A stretch of 64,000 nt of DNA from Virgibacillus chiguensis. GTDB taxonomy: Bacteria; Bacillota; Bacilli; Bacillales; Amphibacillaceae. The position numbers and the translations under genes are program-made. The notes under the pieces are model-generated. The model ran no database searches. It saw only the letters and a program-made list of their open reading frames with translations, and was not told the origin of the DNA. This document shows, piece after piece, positions 17,248 to 24,637 of this stretch; within the stretch, counting starts at the first letter, position 1, and the number at the start of each line of letters is the position of its first letter. The stretch spans positions 248,001 to 312,000 of the forward strand of contig NZ_FQXD01000001.1 of the NCBI RefSeq assembly GCF_900129865.1, given 5' to 3'.

Positions 17248-17325
17248 ATTAGAAAAATGTGGCTTTCGTCAAGTCTTATGACGAAAGCTGCTATAGACCT
17301 TTAAACTCTTATGCTTTCCTATAGC
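17248..17325 (+). repeat. Dispersed ~95-bp intergenic repeat, copy D
   Basis: ATTAGAAAAATGTGGC is followed by a perfect 7-bp stem TTTCGTC / GACGAAA around the loop AAGTCTTAT, and the copy ends TGCTTTCCTATAG. The second hairpin is missing. Confidence 0.75.
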
Positions 17326-17340
17326 GATACAAAAGCTAGT

Positions 17341-17440
17341 TTCCCATTTGGCAACGTAGCGAATGGAACGAGGTAACGGAGATAAAGGAATTACGACGAG
17401 GTGACAAAATGACCGATGATAACTTATCGCCGGGCTGACA
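17341..17440 (+). repeat. Second dispersed repeat family, partial copy Z
   Basis: Shares TCCCATTTGGCAACGTAGCG with copy X and, after an internal deletion, GACCGATGATAACTTATCG with copies X and Y. It lies 15 nt from copy D of the other repeat family. Confidence 0.6.
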
Positions 17441-17476
17441 ATTCGGTTATTGCGTTTCTACTAGAAACTCATCATG

Positions 17477-17510
17477 AAAAAAAGCATGTGAATTCACACA
17501 TGCTTTTTTT
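17477..17510 (-). terminator. sodA terminator
   Basis: AAAAAAAGCATGTG / CACATGCTTTTTTT is a perfect stem with a 6-nt loop, 8 nt after the sodA stop. Confidence 0.92.
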
Positions 17511-17518
17511 AACTATTT

Positions 17519-18130
17519 TTACTTTGCTTCGTTATAGTTTTTAGCTACTTCATCCCAATTAACAACATTCCAAATGGATGAAAGATATTCAGGGCGTCTG
17601 TTTTGATATTTTAGGTAATATGCATGTTCCCAAACATCTACACCAAAAATTGGCATTTTACCTTCCATTAATGGAGAGTCTTGGTTCGGAGTACTCATAA
17701 TTTCAAGGTTTCCGTTATGGAGGACTAACCAAGCCCAGCCTGATCCAAAGCGGCCAGCTGCCGCGCTCTCAAATTGCTCTTTGAACTTGTCAAAGCTACC
17801 AAACGTTTCATCTATTTTTGTAGCAAGTTCACCAGTCGGTTCGCCGCCACCGTTTGGTGAAAGAACCTTCCAGAAAAGACTGTGGTTAGCATGTCCACCA
17901 CCATTATTTCTAACTGCTGTACGAATACTTTCTGGTACAGCATCTAAATCGCTAATCAAAACTTGTAATGATTTGTTTTGAAGCTCAGCATGCCCTTCCA
18001 AAGCACTATTTAATTTAGTAACATACGTGTTATGGTGCTTCGTATGGTGAATGTTCATAGTCTCCTTGTCAATTGTAGGCTCGAGTGCGTCATAAGCATA
18101 TGGTAGTTCAGGTAATTCAAATGTAGCCAT
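17519..18130 (-). CDS. sodA: Manganese/iron superoxide dismutase
   Basis: A 203-residue enzyme that turns superoxide into oxygen and hydrogen peroxide. Metal ligands are visible: His in NIHHTKHH (about 27), His in [12 protein letters not shown] (about 82), and the [18 protein letters not shown] block with Asp and His (about 164 and 168). The GSGWAWLVL and NQDSPLMEG blocks are typical of the Mn-preferring type. The ATG at 18130 has GAGGAGG upstream; a 34-codon longer frame is not supported. A dyad and a candidate sigma-A promoter lie upstream. Confidence 0.96.
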   Translation of the reverse strand: MATFELPELPYAYDALEPTIDKETMNIHHTKHHNTYVTKLNSALEGHAELQNKSLQVLISDLDAVPESIRTAVRNNGGGHANHSLFWKVLSPNGGGEPTGELATKIDETFGSFDKFKEQFESAAAGRFGSGWAWLVLHNGNLEIMSTPNQDSPLMEGKMPIFGVDVWEHAYYLKYQNRRPEYLSSIWNVVNWDEVAKNYNEAK

Positions 18131-18178
18131 TAATACTTCCTCCTCATATCCATTTTGTTTTAAAAGGATCGAATATTC

Positions 18179-18197
18179 ACCCTTTAATTCAAAGGGT
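18179..18197. promoter_or_regulatory. Inverted repeat in the sodA leader
   Basis: ACCCTTT-AATTC-AAAGGGT is a perfect 7-bp dyad with a 5-nt centre, about 50 nt before the sodA start and downstream of the proposed promoter. It could be an operator or a small leader hairpin. Confidence 0.4.
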
Positions 18198-18221
18198 ATC
18201 AAAGCTTTCAAGCAGTTGCAA

Positions 18222-18250
18222 ATTATATGCATTTATTTACCATATGTACA
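18222..18250 (-). promoter_or_regulatory. Candidate sigma-A promoter for sodA
   Basis: Minus strand TGTACA, 17 nt, TATAAT: a perfect -10 with a four-of-six -35. Confidence 0.45.
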
Positions 18251-18313
18251 TTATAAGAAAAACTTGATATGACTATATTAATAAAAAAATCTTTTCTATC
18301 GTATAAAATAAAA

Positions 18314-18341
18314 CACAAAAAAACAAGCCAGTGCTTGTTCA
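18314..18341 (-). terminator. tRNA operon terminator
   Basis: Minus strand GAACAAGC-ACTG-GCTTGTT is followed by seven T residues, just beyond the 3' end of the tRNA-Phe gene. Confidence 0.9.
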
Positions 18342-18345
18342 AAGA

Positions 18346-18421
18346 TGGTGGCTCGGGACGGAATCGAACCGCCGACACAGGGATTTTCAGTCCCTTGCTC
18401 TACCGACTGAGCTACCGAGCC
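18346..18421 (-). tRNA. tRNA-Phe (GAA)
   Basis: 76 nt with encoded CCA. The anticodon arm AGGGA-CTGAAAA-TCCCT puts GAA at 34-36. The acceptor, D and T arms (GGTTCGATTCC) are all intact. It is the last gene of the tRNA cluster. Confidence 0.97.
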
Positions 18422-18459
18422 AACATATTAAATTGTTTTGCTTGCCTATTGGTTATGTA

Positions 18460-18552
18460 TGGAGGAGGTAGAGGGATTCGAACCCCCGCGGGCTGTTACA
18501 CCCCTGTCGGTTTTCAAGACCGATCCCTTCAGCCAGACTTGGGTATACCTCC
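18460..18552 (-). tRNA. tRNA-Ser (TGA)
   Basis: 93 nt, with the long variable arm typical of serine tRNAs. The anticodon arm TCGGT-CTTGAAA-ACCGA gives TGA. CCA is encoded, and the base before it is T. Confidence 0.96.
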
Positions 18553-18566
18553 AAACCAGTAAATAA

Positions 18567-18643
18567 TGGTGGACCCTGCAGGACTCGAACCTGCGACCGA
18601 TCGGTTATGAGCCGATAGCTCTAACCAACTGAGCTAAGGGTCC
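18567..18643 (-). tRNA. tRNA with CAT anticodon (Ile2 or Met)
   Basis: 77 nt with encoded CCA. The anticodon arm ATCGG-CTCATAA-CCGAT gives CAT. Its first acceptor pair is G-C, so it is not initiator tRNA. A separate tRNA at 18753 matches elongator Met better, so this one may be tRNA-Ile2, whose C34 would be changed to lysidine by TilS. The choice between the two cannot be settled by eye. Confidence 0.9.
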
Positions 18644-18656
18644 TTTTCTTTCATTA

Positions 18657-18733
18657 TGGGGCGACCGGTGGGGATCGAACCCACGTATGCCGGAGCCACA
18701 ATCCGGTGCGTTTACCACTTCGCCACGACCGCC
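18657..18733 (-). tRNA. tRNA-His (GTG)
   Basis: 77 nt. The anticodon arm CCGGA-TTGTGGC-TCCGG gives GTG. The extra 5' G(-1) opposite C73, the identity element for histidyl-tRNA synthetase, is encoded, as is CCA. Confidence 0.97.
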
Positions 18734-18752
18734 GTACGTATTTAAATAAAAG

Positions 18753-18826
18753 TGGCGGCGGAGGGGATCGAACCCCCGACCTCACGGGTATGAACCGTAC
18801 GCTCTCGCCAGCTGAGCTACACCGCC
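18753..18826 (-). tRNA. tRNA-Met (CAT), elongator
   Basis: 74 nt ending at the discriminator A; CCA is not encoded and must be added. The anticodon loop TTCATAC and the GGCGGTGTAGCTCAGCTGGC start match the Bacillus elongator Met tRNA as I remember it. Confidence 0.93.
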
Positions 18827-18830
18827 AAAT

Positions 18831-18905
18831 TGGCTCCACAGGTAGGATTCGAACCTACGACCGATCGGTTAACAGCCGATTGCTCTACCACTGAGCTACT
18901 GTGGA
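18831..18905 (-). tRNA. tRNA-Asn (GTT)
   Basis: 75 nt with encoded CCA. The anticodon arm ATCGG-CTGTTAA-CCGAT gives GTT. It is the first gene of the six-tRNA unit. Confidence 0.97.
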
Positions 18906-18949
18906 ACAGAAAGGCTATAACGTTGTTACTTATTATAGCGACAAGATAT

Positions 18950-18978
18950 AATTTACCACTTTCGACAAGTTTTGTCAA
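18950..18978 (-). promoter_or_regulatory. Sigma-A promoter of the tRNA operon
   Basis: Minus strand TTGACA, 17 nt, TAAATT, about 45 nt upstream of tRNA-Asn. The -35 is perfect. Confidence 0.75.
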
Positions 18979-19291
18979 TCTTTTTTTAAAAGATTTTTAT
19001 TTCTTTTAAAAACGATGTATATGTAATAATCACATCTCTTAAAACGACAATATTAACTATAGCATTATTTGGATATAAATGCAATACTAAAACCAAAGTT
19101 CAAATATTCTATTTTTATGTGTTGAAGTATATACCCTATGGATGAATATACGACATAAAAAGCACCGCAATCCCCCTCACTTCAGAAAGTTCGGTGCCCC
19201 TGTTTTTGACCAAATGCCAGACAATAAGTATTCATCATTTAAAAATCTTTAAATCACAACATCAGCAATATTAAAACCATGGATGCACATA

Positions 19292-19319
19292 AGCCTCGAT
19301 CTTAACTAAGATCAAGGCT
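19292..19319 (-). terminator. Hairpin after the Na/Pi symporter gene
   Basis: AGCCTCGATCTT-AACT-AAGATCAAGGCT is a 12-bp stem with one mismatch, 11 nt beyond the stop. The T-run is poor, so termination may be partial. Confidence 0.55.
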
Positions 19320-19330
19320 GTTTAAAAAAG

Positions 19331-20956
19331 CTATTCTCCTAAAACGTCTTCTGCGATATTAACTGCATGATCCCCAATTCGTTCTAAATTACTAAGGATA
19401 TCTACAAACACAATACCACCAGAACCGCTACAGGTACCTTCATTCATACGTATAATATGGCGTTTGCGGAAATTCCTTTCCATCTTATCTATTTGATCTT
19501 CTTTTTGTATTACAGAAAGGGCTTCTTCTCGATTCATATTTTCCAACGATTCAACCGCCTGTTTTACGGTAGATATAGTTAATTCAAACATTTCATTTAA
19601 ATCTTCTTTTGCACCATCTGTTAGGTGTACTTTATTGGAAATTTTATAGTCAATAAGTTCAACAATGTTTTCAAAATGATCGCCAATTCGTTCCACATCT
19701 CGTACGGAATCCAATAATGTTGAATGTTTAGCACTTTCCAACTCTGAGAGCGATTCTTTCGACAAACTTATCAAATAATTTGTTATTTTTCGATCTAAAT
19801 TATTAAGGGCGCCTTCAATTTGCATCGCCATTTCAGCATGTTTTATTAAATGTGTATTTAAATATTTATTGGTTTCTTCCAAACCTTTATAAGCATACTC
19901 CCCCATGCGCACAAGCTCTGATTTTGCTTGATCTAATGCTAATGAAGAAGATTGCTGTATAAAAATGGGATCCAAATGTTGCGGTTTATATTCAATAATC
20001 GAGTCTTCCCCAGGAACCATTTTCGTTACTATCCAAGCCAAAGCACCAATAAATGGAAATTGCATAATGGTATTCGTTATATTAAAGCTTCCATGAGCAA
20101 AGGCTATGGTCATTTCTGGACTTAGTGCAAATTGATCCTGTAAAAAACTAGCAAAGACTGTAAATAAATCAAGAATGATTAGAAATACGGACGCTCCAAT
20201 AAGGTTAAAAATAACATGCGTTAACGCAGCACGCTTTGCTGCAACTGTTGCTCCTAGTGAAGCTAAGATAGCAGTAATTGTTGTGCCTAAATTATCTCCA
20301 AACAATACAGGAATCGCAGCTTTTAAATCCATAGCTCCTTCAGAAAATAATCCTTGTAATATTCCAATTGTTGCACTAGAGCTTTGGACAATTAAAGTAA
20401 ATACAGTACCAATAACAACTCCTAGAATCGGGGTATCACTCATGCTTAATGTTAATTCTTGAAAAGCTTCTAAGCTACGTAAAGGTTTCATTCCATTACT
20501 CATTAACTCTAAACCAAAGAACAAAGCACCAAAGCCGAACACAGCTTGTCCAACCGCATTTGTTTTTTGGTTTTTAAAGAAAAATATCAGGAAACAACCC
20601 ACAGCAATAATTGGTAAAGCATAGGCTCCTATGTCAATTCCAATAATGAAGGCCGTCACCGTAGTACCAATATTGGCACCCATTATGACGCCAATAGCTT
20701 GTCTTAACGTCATAAAGCCAGCATTTACAAGACCTACCGTTAAGACGGTTGTGCCCGAGCTACTCTGTATTAAAATAGTAACGATAATTCCAGCGAGTAC
20801 ACCCATAAACGGATTGCTAGTGAATTTATCTAAAATATCTCGCAATCGATCACCAGCTGATTTTTGAAGCCCTTCTCCCATATATTTAATACCTAAAAGG
20901 AAAATACCTAGCCCACCGATAAATTCAAATATAAGTTTTTGAATATCAATTTCCAA
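19331..20956 (-). CDS. Na/Pi symporter family protein with C-terminal PhoU domain
   Basis: A 541-residue protein: a membrane part (about 1-320) made of two related halves, each with a QSSS motif (ILIQSSSGTTVLTVGLV and LIVQSSSATIGILQG), typical of type II sodium-phosphate cotransporters, then a cytoplasmic PhoU-like helical tail (about 345-541) with two ERIGDHxxNI repeats. It probably imports phosphate with sodium, with the tail regulating it. It starts at a TTG preceded by GGTAGGT. It is longer than B. subtilis YqeW because of the PhoU tail. A separate phoU gene lies 6 kb away. Confidence 0.9.
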   Translation of the reverse strand: MEIDIQKLIFEFIGGLGIFLLGIKYMGEGLQKSAGDRLRDILDKFTSNPFMGVLAGIIVTILIQSSSGTTVLTVGLVNAGFMTLRQAIGVIMGANIGTTVTAFIIGIDIGAYALPIIAVGCFLIFFFKNQKTNAVGQAVFGFGALFFGLELMSNGMKPLRSLEAFQELTLSMSDTPILGVVIGTVFTLIVQSSSATIGILQGLFSEGAMDLKAAIPVLFGDNLGTTITAILASLGATVAAKRAALTHVIFNLIGASVFLIILDLFTVFASFLQDQFALSPEMTIAFAHGSFNITNTIMQFPFIGALAWIVTKMVPGEDSIIEYKPQHLDPIFIQQSSSLALDQAKSELVRMGEYAYKGLEETNKYLNTHLIKHAEMAMQIEGALNNLDRKITNYLISLSKESLSELESAKHSTLLDSVRDVERIGDHFENIVELIDYKISNKVHLTDGAKEDLNEMFELTISTVKQAVESLENMNREEALSVIQKEDQIDKMERNFRKRHIIRMNEGTCSGSGGIVFVDILSNLERIGDHAVNIAEDVLGE

Positions 20957-21391
20957 AATCTATACCTACCCTTCCATCTTGTTGAATCTTGTCGCACCAT
21001 AACAATATTAATTATATATAAAGCTTTTGTAAAGGTGTTATAAGTATTCTTAACAGTAAATTTACAATTAGGGCTAACCACTGCTTTTTCAACATGTATA
21101 CTAGATAAATTAGCATACTTAAAAACTTGGGTTTAATGGGAAAATTTGTAGAAATATGACGAGCTTTGGTTATTGAAGATATCATATTCAATGGACTTAA
21201 ATGTTAAATGATATAGATGGAAAAATATATGGCTGAAGTTAACGGTTATTTTAATTATTAATGGAGATCCAGCGCCCTTAGGCACTATAGGTAGGTATAA
21301 GATATTTGGATTTATAGTATAAGAAAAACAAAGGATGTCGCCAAAAGACTTAGCGACAAGCCAAGTCTTTCTAATACAAAAGTACTATGAA
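20957..21391. other. Intergenic region with one repeat copy
   Basis: The gap upstream of the Na/Pi symporter. It holds copy G of the 95-bp repeat at 21285-21376; the rest is AT-rich with no feature I can support. Confidence 0.55.
21285..21376 (-). repeat. Dispersed ~95-bp intergenic repeat, copy G
   Basis: On the minus strand: ATTAGAAAGACTTGGC, the stem TGTCGC / GCGACA around TAAGTCTTTTG, then CTTATACTATAAAT and the end TACCTACCTATAG. One of the best-kept copies. Confidence 0.8.
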
Positions 21392-22021
21392 TTAATTTAT
21401 TTTTTCTACTAGTATACGGGTACCATCAACTTGAACAACTTTAATAGCTGTGTCTTTTTCGATCCATTGCCCGTTTGATATCGCACTGTAATCTTTACGA
21501 TGAATTCGAATTGTACCAACAGGACGTAAATCAGTAAGTGTAATGCCTTCTTCACCTACCAATCGCTCGTATGTTTCATTCATGGAATTATAGCCGGCTT
21601 CCTTTGTTAATTGGTCTTTTAACGTGATTTTGTTCCACATTTCTCTTCGTTTAAAAACTTTTAAGAATAAAAGCGACGACCCGCCACCTAGCAATACTCC
21701 TAATACAGCATATAACCCTGATGTTAAACTTGGTGCAGGAAGCGCAACAGCTGTAAGCATACTCGCTAAACCAATTGTTGCAAGTGTCCCATCATTTAAT
21801 AGTTTCCCATCGATAATAATAAGTAATAATCCAACAAAGTAAATAATAAGCATAATAATAATCGAACTTGTTTCAACATATGCTCCAAAATATACAGTAA
21901 TAAACCCTATCCCTAATAGGCCGAACAGTCCTCGCATATTAACTAACACTTCACCAATAAGGAATAAAGTAGCAAAACCAGTAATGAGAATTCCAATCCA
22001 TTCCATCTCGAATACAGTCAA
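21392..22021 (-). CDS. Short NfeD-family membrane protein
   Basis: A 209-residue protein with four to five membrane helices (about 9-135) and a C-terminal beta-rich NfeD domain (about 150-209) containing GEEGITLTDLRPVGTIRI, ending VVQVDGTRILVEKI. This is the same architecture as the C-terminal half of YqeZ at 47898-49232, without the serine-protease part. NfeD proteins pair with flotillin-like scaffolds in membrane microdomains. A TTG start at 22021 is chosen because GGAGG lies 8 nt before it; the ATG nine codons earlier would contain that site. Its partner is not evident here. Confidence 0.82.
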   Translation of the reverse strand: MTVFEMEWIGILITGFATLFLIGEVLVNMRGLFGLLGIGFITVYFGAYVETSSIIIMLIIYFVGLLLIIIDGKLLNDGTLATIGLASMLTAVALPAPSLTSGLYAVLGVLLGGGSSLLFLKVFKRREMWNKITLKDQLTKEAGYNSMNETYERLVGEEGITLTDLRPVGTIRIHRKDYSAISNGQWIEKDTAIKVVQVDGTRILVEKIN

Positions 22022-22100
22022 AAACGTATCCTCCTCTCCAGTACTCATATAAGTATACGTTTGGGAGTAAATAATGGTTTCATGATAAGGAGTTCATACA

Positions 22101-22451
22101 ATGGATTTTTCCAAAAAACTATTTTCCTTATTTATTTGTATAATGGCTGTATACATCATATATCAGGATATCACACAAGAAAGCCCCCATTCTAGAAAAG
22201 AGCTTGATGAAAAGCATAGTGATATGATTTCTACAACGATGTTTCATGTCGTCCCAGTTAAGGTGCAAGCAAATGATACGGTGCTTTCTATTGTCGAACA
22301 AATCAATCCTTATTCACAAAATGAGTTGAATGTTAAGCGTATTTTAAACGATTTTAAATTAAGTAATCCTAACACGGACCCTTTTTCCCTTACCCCAGGT
22401 AAAATATATTATTTCCCAAAATATAGTGAAACATTATTATATAATGGTTAA
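22101..22451 (+). CDS. yqfZ: Membrane-anchored LysM-like protein (YqfZ-like)
   Basis: A 116-residue protein: an N-terminal anchor (about 5-23), a polar stretch, and a C-terminal region (about 50-110) of the LysM type, opening VKVQANDTVLSIVEQINP and closing LTPGKIYYFPKY. LysM domains bind peptidoglycan. B. subtilis YqfZ is a similar small LysM protein in this region. AAGGAG lies 8 nt before the ATG. It is divergent from the short NfeD gene and shares a two-way terminator with the convergent yqfX-like gene. The gene name is a probable, not certain, match. Confidence 0.72.
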   Translation: MDFSKKLFSLFICIMAVYIIYQDITQESPHSRKELDEKHSDMISTTMFHVVPVKVQANDTVLSIVEQINPYSQNELNVKRILNDFKLSNPNTDPFSLTPGKIYYFPKYSETLLYNG

Positions 22452-22470
22452 TCAGTACTTTACATAGATG

Positions 22471-22496
22471 AAAGGAAGGGGAGCACCCTTCCTTTT
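22471..22496. terminator. Bidirectional terminator between yqfZ- and yqfX-like genes
   Basis: AAAGGAAGGG-GAGCA-CCCTTCCTTT is a perfect 10-bp stem with flanking A and T bases. Confidence 0.85.
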
Positions 22497-22866
22497 AAAC
22501 AAATGGCAAAATGAATAAAGTGATAAGAATGGAAACTGCGCCAGCTGCAATAGCAATATTTCCTAATGCGTCAGCTCCTCTACTTCTTGACATGAATCCA
22601 AGAACAATGCCAGCTACACCAAAGATAATTGGCCAGATAAAGAAAGAAATAATGGATAAAGCAATACCTACCCATCCAAAGGTAGTATTTTCATCCATAT
22701 CTCCAGTTATTTCTGTATCAGCATCATCTACAGTCATCTCAGCAGCAAATTCCTCATCTCTTGAGCTATCTGGTTCTATACCAACAAAATCTTGGTTTTT
22801 ACGCTGCTCACCATAATTTGGGGGTTCTTCAACATCCTTCATTCCTCGATTCGGATATTGATCCAT
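22495..22866 (-). CDS. yqfX: DUF4190-like two-span membrane protein (YqfX-like)
   Basis: A 123-residue protein: a polar, acidic N-terminal half (1-65) and two membrane helices (about 68-92 and 100-122) with GIALSIISFFIWP...GIVLGF and a final VSILITLFILPFV. The helix-GFMSRSRGADALGNIAI-helix hairpin is of the DUF4190 kind. Function unknown; B. subtilis YqfX has a similar size and place. The ATG at 22866 follows AAAGGAGG by 9 nt; a much longer upstream frame has no site. It is convergent with the LysM gene. Confidence 0.7.
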   Translation of the reverse strand: MDQYPNRGMKDVEEPPNYGEQRKNQDFVGIEPDSSRDEEFAAEMTVDDADTEITGDMDENTTFGWVGIALSIISFFIWPIIFGVAGIVLGFMSRSRGADALGNIAIAAGAVSILITLFILPFV

Positions 22867-23043
22867 TGCATCAGACCTCCTTTTTGTACATTTGAGGTAC
22901 ACGCTTAGCTTATGATTTTTCTGTAATTTTACAGATGTTATTAACTGGAAACATGTGACGAAAAAAATTTGCATGGACGAGTTGAATTTGAAAGAGGTAA
23001 AACATATAGTACGGTAGGACATATTGAAAAGGGAGATAGTAGA

Positions 23044-23328
23044 ATGGCAAATTTTATTAAAGATATGGTTCAAAAAAAATTAAAACAATTATCTACTCAA
23101 GAATTAATTCATTATGGAAAACAATACGGATTTACACTAAAGCAACAAGAAGCCGAACAGATAACGGCATACTTAAAGCAACATCCTGTAGATCCATTTG
23201 ATGCAGAAGGACGAAAACAAATGTTTCAACAACTAGCACGCATCACTGACCCCGCAACAGCAAAAAAAGCACAAAAATTATTCAATGAATTAATTCACTC
23301 TTATGGATTAGGTTACTTGTTTGAATAG
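23044..23328 (+). CDS. yqfT: DUF2624 protein (YqfT-like)
   Basis: A 94-residue soluble helical protein opening MANFIKDMVQKKLKQLSTQELIHYGKQYGF and containing QITAYLKQHPVDPFDAEGR. This matches the small DUF2624 family, YqfT in B. subtilis, which also neighbours nfo. No function is known. The start at 23044 has AAGGGAG upstream; the longer frame from 22969 is unsupported. Its strand is opposite to nfo here. Confidence 0.78.
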   Translation: MANFIKDMVQKKLKQLSTQELIHYGKQYGFTLKQQEAEQITAYLKQHPVDPFDAEGRKQMFQQLARITDPATAKKAQKLFNELIHSYGLGYLFE

Positions 23329-23719
23329 CATCGAAGTTTTGGTTGAAAGTGACAAGGATATAAAAGCAACGTACAAATTCCCTGTAACAATTCTAAAGTC
23401 CTGTAGCAAGCAAACGCTATTTCCAGCAACACAGCACATTAAAACCTTTGCTGCACAGGACTATTTGTAATAAAGTTTAGTTCCTAAGCAAGATAAGAAA
23501 ATCTAATTAAACTGCACAAATTAGGAATGAGCGCTATTCTTAGAAGCTAACTTGTTTTTCTCTTTTTTTACACTATAAAAAGGTATACCATTTTAAGCTT
23601 ATCGTCTGAACAAAAGGAAGAATTTTTTTGCCATGGCGACTTGGTGATAAGCTAAGTCTTTCTATAACTGCTAACTATCAAAGGAGGTAAAAGAGTTACT
23701 CACTAGTACAAGATATATG
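23329..23719. other. Intergenic region with one repeat copy
   Basis: The gap between the converging yqfT and nfo genes. It holds copy H of the 95-bp repeat at 23573-23666. No clear nfo terminator is visible; the rest is featureless. Confidence 0.55.
23573..23666 (-). repeat. Dispersed ~95-bp intergenic repeat, copy H
   Basis: On the minus strand: TATAGAAAGACTTAGCTTATC, ACCAAGTC, a diverged middle, then CTTAAAATGGTATACC and the end TTTTTATAG. The first stem is degraded. Confidence 0.6.
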
Positions 23720-24613
23720 TCATTGTGCGATAATTTTTTCTTTTAGTTTACTGTCAAATTGATTGGATTTGATCATTTCTATCTCCAAACGATATGGAGG
23801 CTTTTTATTTTTTTTGTCTTCTCCTACATACGGTGTCTCTAAAATTTTAGGCAAATCCATCAATTGCGGATGATGAATAATAGATGATAAAGCATCAAAA
23901 CCAATATAGCCAAAACCAATATTCTCATGCCGATCTTTATGTGCTCCCACTTCATTTTTACTATCATTTATATGCATAACTTTTATACGGTTGACTCCAA
24001 TTATTTTATCAAATTGATATAATACGCCATCAAAATCATTTACGATGTCATATCCAGCATCATGTACGTGACACGTATCAAAGCAGACAGATAGTTTTTC
24101 ATTATGAGTTACTCCATCGATAATTTGAGCTAATTCATCAAAACTTCCTCCTATTTCAGATCCCTTACCCGCCATTGTTTCAAGAGCTATTTGTACATTC
24201 TTATCCTTTTCTAGAACTTCATTCAATCCTTTAATTATTTGCTTAATACCTGCATCAGGACCCGCTCCAACATGGGCTCCAGGATGAAGAACAATTTGTT
24301 TTGCTCCGATTGCATCTGTTCGATCGATTTCACTCCTTAAAAAATCTACACCTAACTGAAATGTTTGTGGTTTTGTAGAATTGCCTATATTAATAATGTA
24401 TGGAGCATGAACTACAATCTCTTCTATACCATGCTCTTTCATATGAGCCTTCCCAGCTTCAATATTCAATTCTTCAATTGGTTTCCTTCGCGTATTTTGC
24501 GGCGCGCCGGTATAAATCATAAATGTATTAGCCCCATAAGAAACCGCTTCTTCTGAAGAGCCTTGCAACATTTTCTTTCCGCTCATGGACACATGTGACC
24601 CTATTTTCAACAT
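23720..24613 (-). CDS. nfo: Endonuclease IV (AP endonuclease)
   Basis: A 297-residue TIM-barrel zinc enzyme of base-excision repair that cuts DNA 5' to abasic sites. The family blocks are [11 protein letters not shown] at the N-terminus, [38 protein letters not shown] and [27 protein letters not shown], which supply the three zinc sites. In B. subtilis it protects spore DNA. The ATG at 24613 is chosen for GGAGAGG 8 nt upstream rather than a GTG three codons earlier. It lies 24 nt after cshB on the same strand. Confidence 0.96.
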   Translation of the reverse strand: MLKIGSHVSMSGKKMLQGSSEEAVSYGANTFMIYTGAPQNTRRKPIEELNIEAGKAHMKEHGIEEIVVHAPYIINIGNSTKPQTFQLGVDFLRSEIDRTDAIGAKQIVLHPGAHVGAGPDAGIKQIIKGLNEVLEKDKNVQIALETMAGKGSEIGGSFDELAQIIDGVTHNEKLSVCFDTCHVHDAGYDIVNDFDGVLYQFDKIIGVNRIKVMHINDSKNEVGAHKDRHENIGFGYIGFDALSSIIHHPQLMDLPKILETPYVGEDKKNKKPPYRLEIEMIKSNQFDSKLKEKIIAQ

Positions 24614-24637
24614 GACATTCACCTCTCCAAATGAAAT

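Larger units (their letters stand above)
17000..17518. other. Intergenic region with two repeat copies
   Basis: The gap between yqgE and sodA. It holds copy D of the 95-bp repeat (17248-17325), partial copy Z of the second family (17341-17440) directly next to it, and the sodA terminator. Bases 17000-17247 show nothing I can name beyond the yqgE promoter area. Confidence 0.6.
18906..19330. other. Intergenic region upstream of the tRNA operon
   Basis: It holds the tRNA promoter at its left edge, an imperfect hairpin GCACCG...CGGTGC at about 19164-19198 and a terminator-like hairpin at 19292-19319. No coding frame with a ribosome site is seen. Confidence 0.55.

Noticed and set aside
18269-18894. 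Open frames within the tRNA cluster
   Set aside because: They read through tRNA genes, giving the usual GNRTADTGIF-type false peptides.
22511-22816. 101-codon plus-strand frame opposite the yqfX-like gene
   Set aside because: Lies wholly within a supported gene and has no ribosome-binding site.
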